Source: Streptomyces sp. NRRL F-6676 (GTDB lineage: Bacteria > Actinomycetota > Actinomycetes > Streptomycetales > Streptomycetaceae). From it: 64,000 nucleotides of DNA. Location of the stretch: contig NZ_JOHS01000001.1 of assembly GCF_000725625.1 (NCBI RefSeq), forward strand, positions 248,001 through 312,000. Direction: 5' to 3'. Below, piece after piece: positions 63,301 to 64,000 of this stretch (its first letter is position 1; the number at the start of each line of letters is the position of its first letter). The notes beneath the pieces were generated by a model, which was given only the letters and a program-made list of their open reading frames with translations, was not told the DNA's origin and searched no databases. A program made the position numbers and the translations under genes.

Positions 63301-64000
63301 CGTGATCTTCACCGCGAGGGCGTTCTCACCGTGCGCCGCGAGCAGCGAGGTGACGTCGAACGTGGCGCGGGCGAAGGGGTAGGTCAGATCGCCGGCCCGC
63401 TTGCCGTTGAGCCAGACGTCGGCCTTGTGGTTGACGCCGTCGAACTCCAGCCACACATGCCGGCCGGAGCCGGTGCGCAGGCCCTGCGGCAGCGCGAAGT
63501 CCCGCTTGTACCACCAGGAGTGGCGCGACAGCGCCTCCGGGACGTGCAGGTTGTTCAGTCCCGACACCGGGTCGGGGAGCTTGCCCTGCTCGACGAGGGA
63601 GGCCAGCACGGTGCCGGGGACGGTGGCCGGCAGCCAGCCGCTGGTGTCGACGGACGTCTTCGACAGCGCCGCGCCCTCGCCGTCGGCCCAGTCGTCCATG
63701 GTGAGCCGCCAGCCCGACTCCAGGGGCACGCTGCCGTCGTGGGCGACCTCGAGACGCGGCGCCTTCCCGTGGTGGGTGCCCCAGTCGGTCCAGCCGGTGG
63801 CCGCCGGACGGTGGCCCTCGGCGGTGCCGTACACCTCGAAGCCGTTGAGGCCGAGCGGCAGCGGGCTGGAGCGCTTCTGCGAGGTCATGCGCACCCAGCG
63901 CGCCCGCGTCGGCCGCGGCAGCTGGATGTTCACCACACCGCCGGTGCCCGCCGTGGTGCGGTACGCGGTGGTCCAGGACTTGTTGTCGAGCGAGGTCTCC
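60373..64000 (-). CDS. GH2 glycoside hydrolase with F5/8C modules (5' end outside window)
   Basis: This reading frame of at least 1,209 residues runs off the right edge, so its N-terminus is missing; the visible start ('GTGGVVNIQLPRPTRARWVR') is the end of an F5/8-type C module. Then come the GH2 sugar-binding domain ('WYKRDFALP', 'LEFDGVNHKADVWLNGKRAG'), the Ig-like domain, an insertion of F5/8C modules (about 62000-62700), and the TIM barrel. The acid/base Glu is in 'VVVWCGANEGNP' and the nucleophile probably Glu in 'FHTEIGMPV'. C-terminal beta domains follow. It resembles beta-mannosidase or exo-beta-glucosaminidase relatives. Two inserted modules share 'ATDGDPGTRWSSAYEDDQW' and are recent duplicates. 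It is probably secreted, but the signal lies outside the window. Confidence 0.87.
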   Translation of the reverse strand, partial: ETSLDNKSWTTAYRTTAGTGGVVNIQLPRPTRARWVRMTSQKRSSPLPLGLNGFEVYGTAEGHRPAATGWTDWGTHHGKAPRLEVAHDGSVPLESGWRLTMDDWADGEGAALSKTSVDTSGWLPATVPGTVLASLVEQGKLPDPVSGLNNLHVPEALSRHSWWYKRDFALPQGLRTGSGRHVWLEFDGVNHKADVWLNGKRAGDLTYPFARATFDVTSLLAAHGENALAVKITPMPVPGSPGDKGPDGSAWVDAGAAQMNLNSPTYLAASGWDWMPAVRDRAAGIWNHVRLRATGHLVLGDPRVDTVLPGLPDLSVAEVTVVVPVRNADSADQRTTVTAAFQGVRVSKTVTVKAGESLDVVFAPDAFHQLRLRDPKLWWPNGLGEAHLYDLTLTASAGGRESDRRTVRFGMRQFGYEYGVPLPFTASDDSFTQTVTFARQQARHVRIKCLTRATSWGSSLWTLAVGDSARPGTDLALHAPAEASSTDQDDHGAANATDGDPGTRWSSAYEDDQWIRVDLGSTQAFDRVDLTWERGYAKTFVVQVSPDGSDWTDVKSVDNGAVPLPFSNGDASLQIENLDRQSARYVRLKCGVRATSWGTSLWSLGVIDSEDPGTDLALRREAKASTAESGHPASHATDGDPGTRWSSAYEDDQWIRVDLGSTRSLDRIAVVWETAYAKTYVIQVSDDDETWRDVKSVSNAPDPLRISVNGVRVLARGGNWGWDELLRRMPAERMDAAVRMHRDMNFTMIRNWVGSSDREEFFAACDRYGILVWNDFPNAWGMDPPDHDAFNAIARDTVLRYRIHPSVVVWCGANEGNPPAAIDKGMREAVERQVPGVLYQNNSAGGIVTGGGPYGFVDPERYFDPSTYASKDFGFHTEIGMPVVSTAASVRNMTGDEPEWPIRGAWFYHDWSEHGNQGAPNYKAGIEARLGESAGLDDFARKAQFVNYENTRAMFEAWNAHLWDNASGLMLWMSHPAWHSTVWQTYDYDFDVNGTYFGARSGCEPLHVQADPVKWQVLAVNHTAADLDGATVTARLYDLSGKELGGRRTARVDVPRADTAKAFTADWTDDLPDLHLLRLTLEDARGREVSRNTYWRYREAASLKALNKAKQARLTGAVTKVSRSGDRHELTATLHNRGSAVAAMVRLSLLTGAHGHRVLPTLYSDNYLWLLPGESRTVHLSWPSTAASGRHPVLTAEPYNGPAATLRA
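62015..62516. repeat. Duplicated carbohydrate-module segment inside the GH2 gene
   Basis: Bases 62015-62096 and 62435-62516 are identical except for two positions over 82 bases and lie exactly 420 bases (140 codons) apart. They encode the core of two successive F5/8C modules, so the module was duplicated in tandem. Confidence 0.9.

Overview
The window is very GC-rich, with dense genes, extreme third-position GC, many GTG/TTG starts and short ATGA/GTGA overlaps. Together with GerMN lipoproteins, a BTAD (SARP-like) regulator, a DasR-like box, a Zur-controlled set of cysteine-free ribosomal proteins and GC-only hairpin terminators, this points to the chromosome of a Streptomyces or very close relative. 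The mix of catabolic islands, secreted glycosidases and many regulator/enzyme pairs is typical of a chromosome arm. I found no tRNA, rRNA, CRISPR array, integrase, transposase or obvious secondary-metabolite assembly line.

Layout. 0.2-2.7 kb: MHS-family permease plus an idonate-dehydrogenase-like zinc enzyme. 2.7-6.0 kb: a structured RNA candidate with terminator, then a cobalamin riboswitch driving a BtuFCD-type importer. 6.0-9.3 kb: two 14-helix drug exporters. 9.6-14.8 kb: FadR-type regulator, FAD oxidoreductase, IlvD/Edd dehydratase and MHS permease, probably an acid-sugar catabolic operon. 14.9-19.2 kb: UvrA-like ATPase, GH18 chitinase with a DasR-like site, cold-shock protein. 19.4-23.7 kb: NarL-type two-component pair and an MMPL exporter. 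23.9-28.4 kb: GH97 glycosidase and a Ser/Thr kinase with an extracellular bulb-lectin domain. 28.8-31.0 kb: SGNH lipoprotein with an OafA-type acyltransferase. 31.0-34.3 kb: lipoprotein / response regulator (frameshifted) / histidine kinase / lipoprotein. 34.3-36.6 kb: conserved protein, GntR regulator, PEBP protein. 36.6-40.4 kb: SSS transporter, glucarate-dehydratase-like enzyme and 5-dehydro-4-deoxyglucarate-dehydratase-like enzyme. 40.7-43.2 kb: divergent zinc-starvation ribosomal operons around a Zur box.

43.2-44.1 kb is a gene-poor block of degenerate GC-rich repeats. 44.1-46.9 kb holds a TetR/unknown-protein pair and a decay zone: an aldehyde dehydrogenase and an MHS permease have both lost their 5' halves and are fused head to head at about 46.13 kb, beside an IclR regulator lacking its DNA-binding half. 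47.0-60.3 kb is a run of regulator/partner pairs (MarR-MFS, TetR-NmrA twice, LysR-reductase, MarR-hydrolase, BTAD-hydrolase), most with a visible inverted or direct repeat in the shared promoter. The window ends inside a large GH2 glycosidase whose carbohydrate-binding module has been duplicated in tandem.

How the parts fit. The common theme is uptake and use of sugar acids and polysaccharides (idonate/gluconate-like, IlvD/Edd, glucarate, chitin, GH97, GH2), with envelope sensing and metal/cofactor homeostasis (B12 import, zinc-sparing ribosomes). The most unusual items are the double-truncation scar, the frameshifted sensor operon flanked by twin lipoproteins, the lectin-kinase, the Walker-A-less CobW protein in the Zur operon and the 870-base repeat block.
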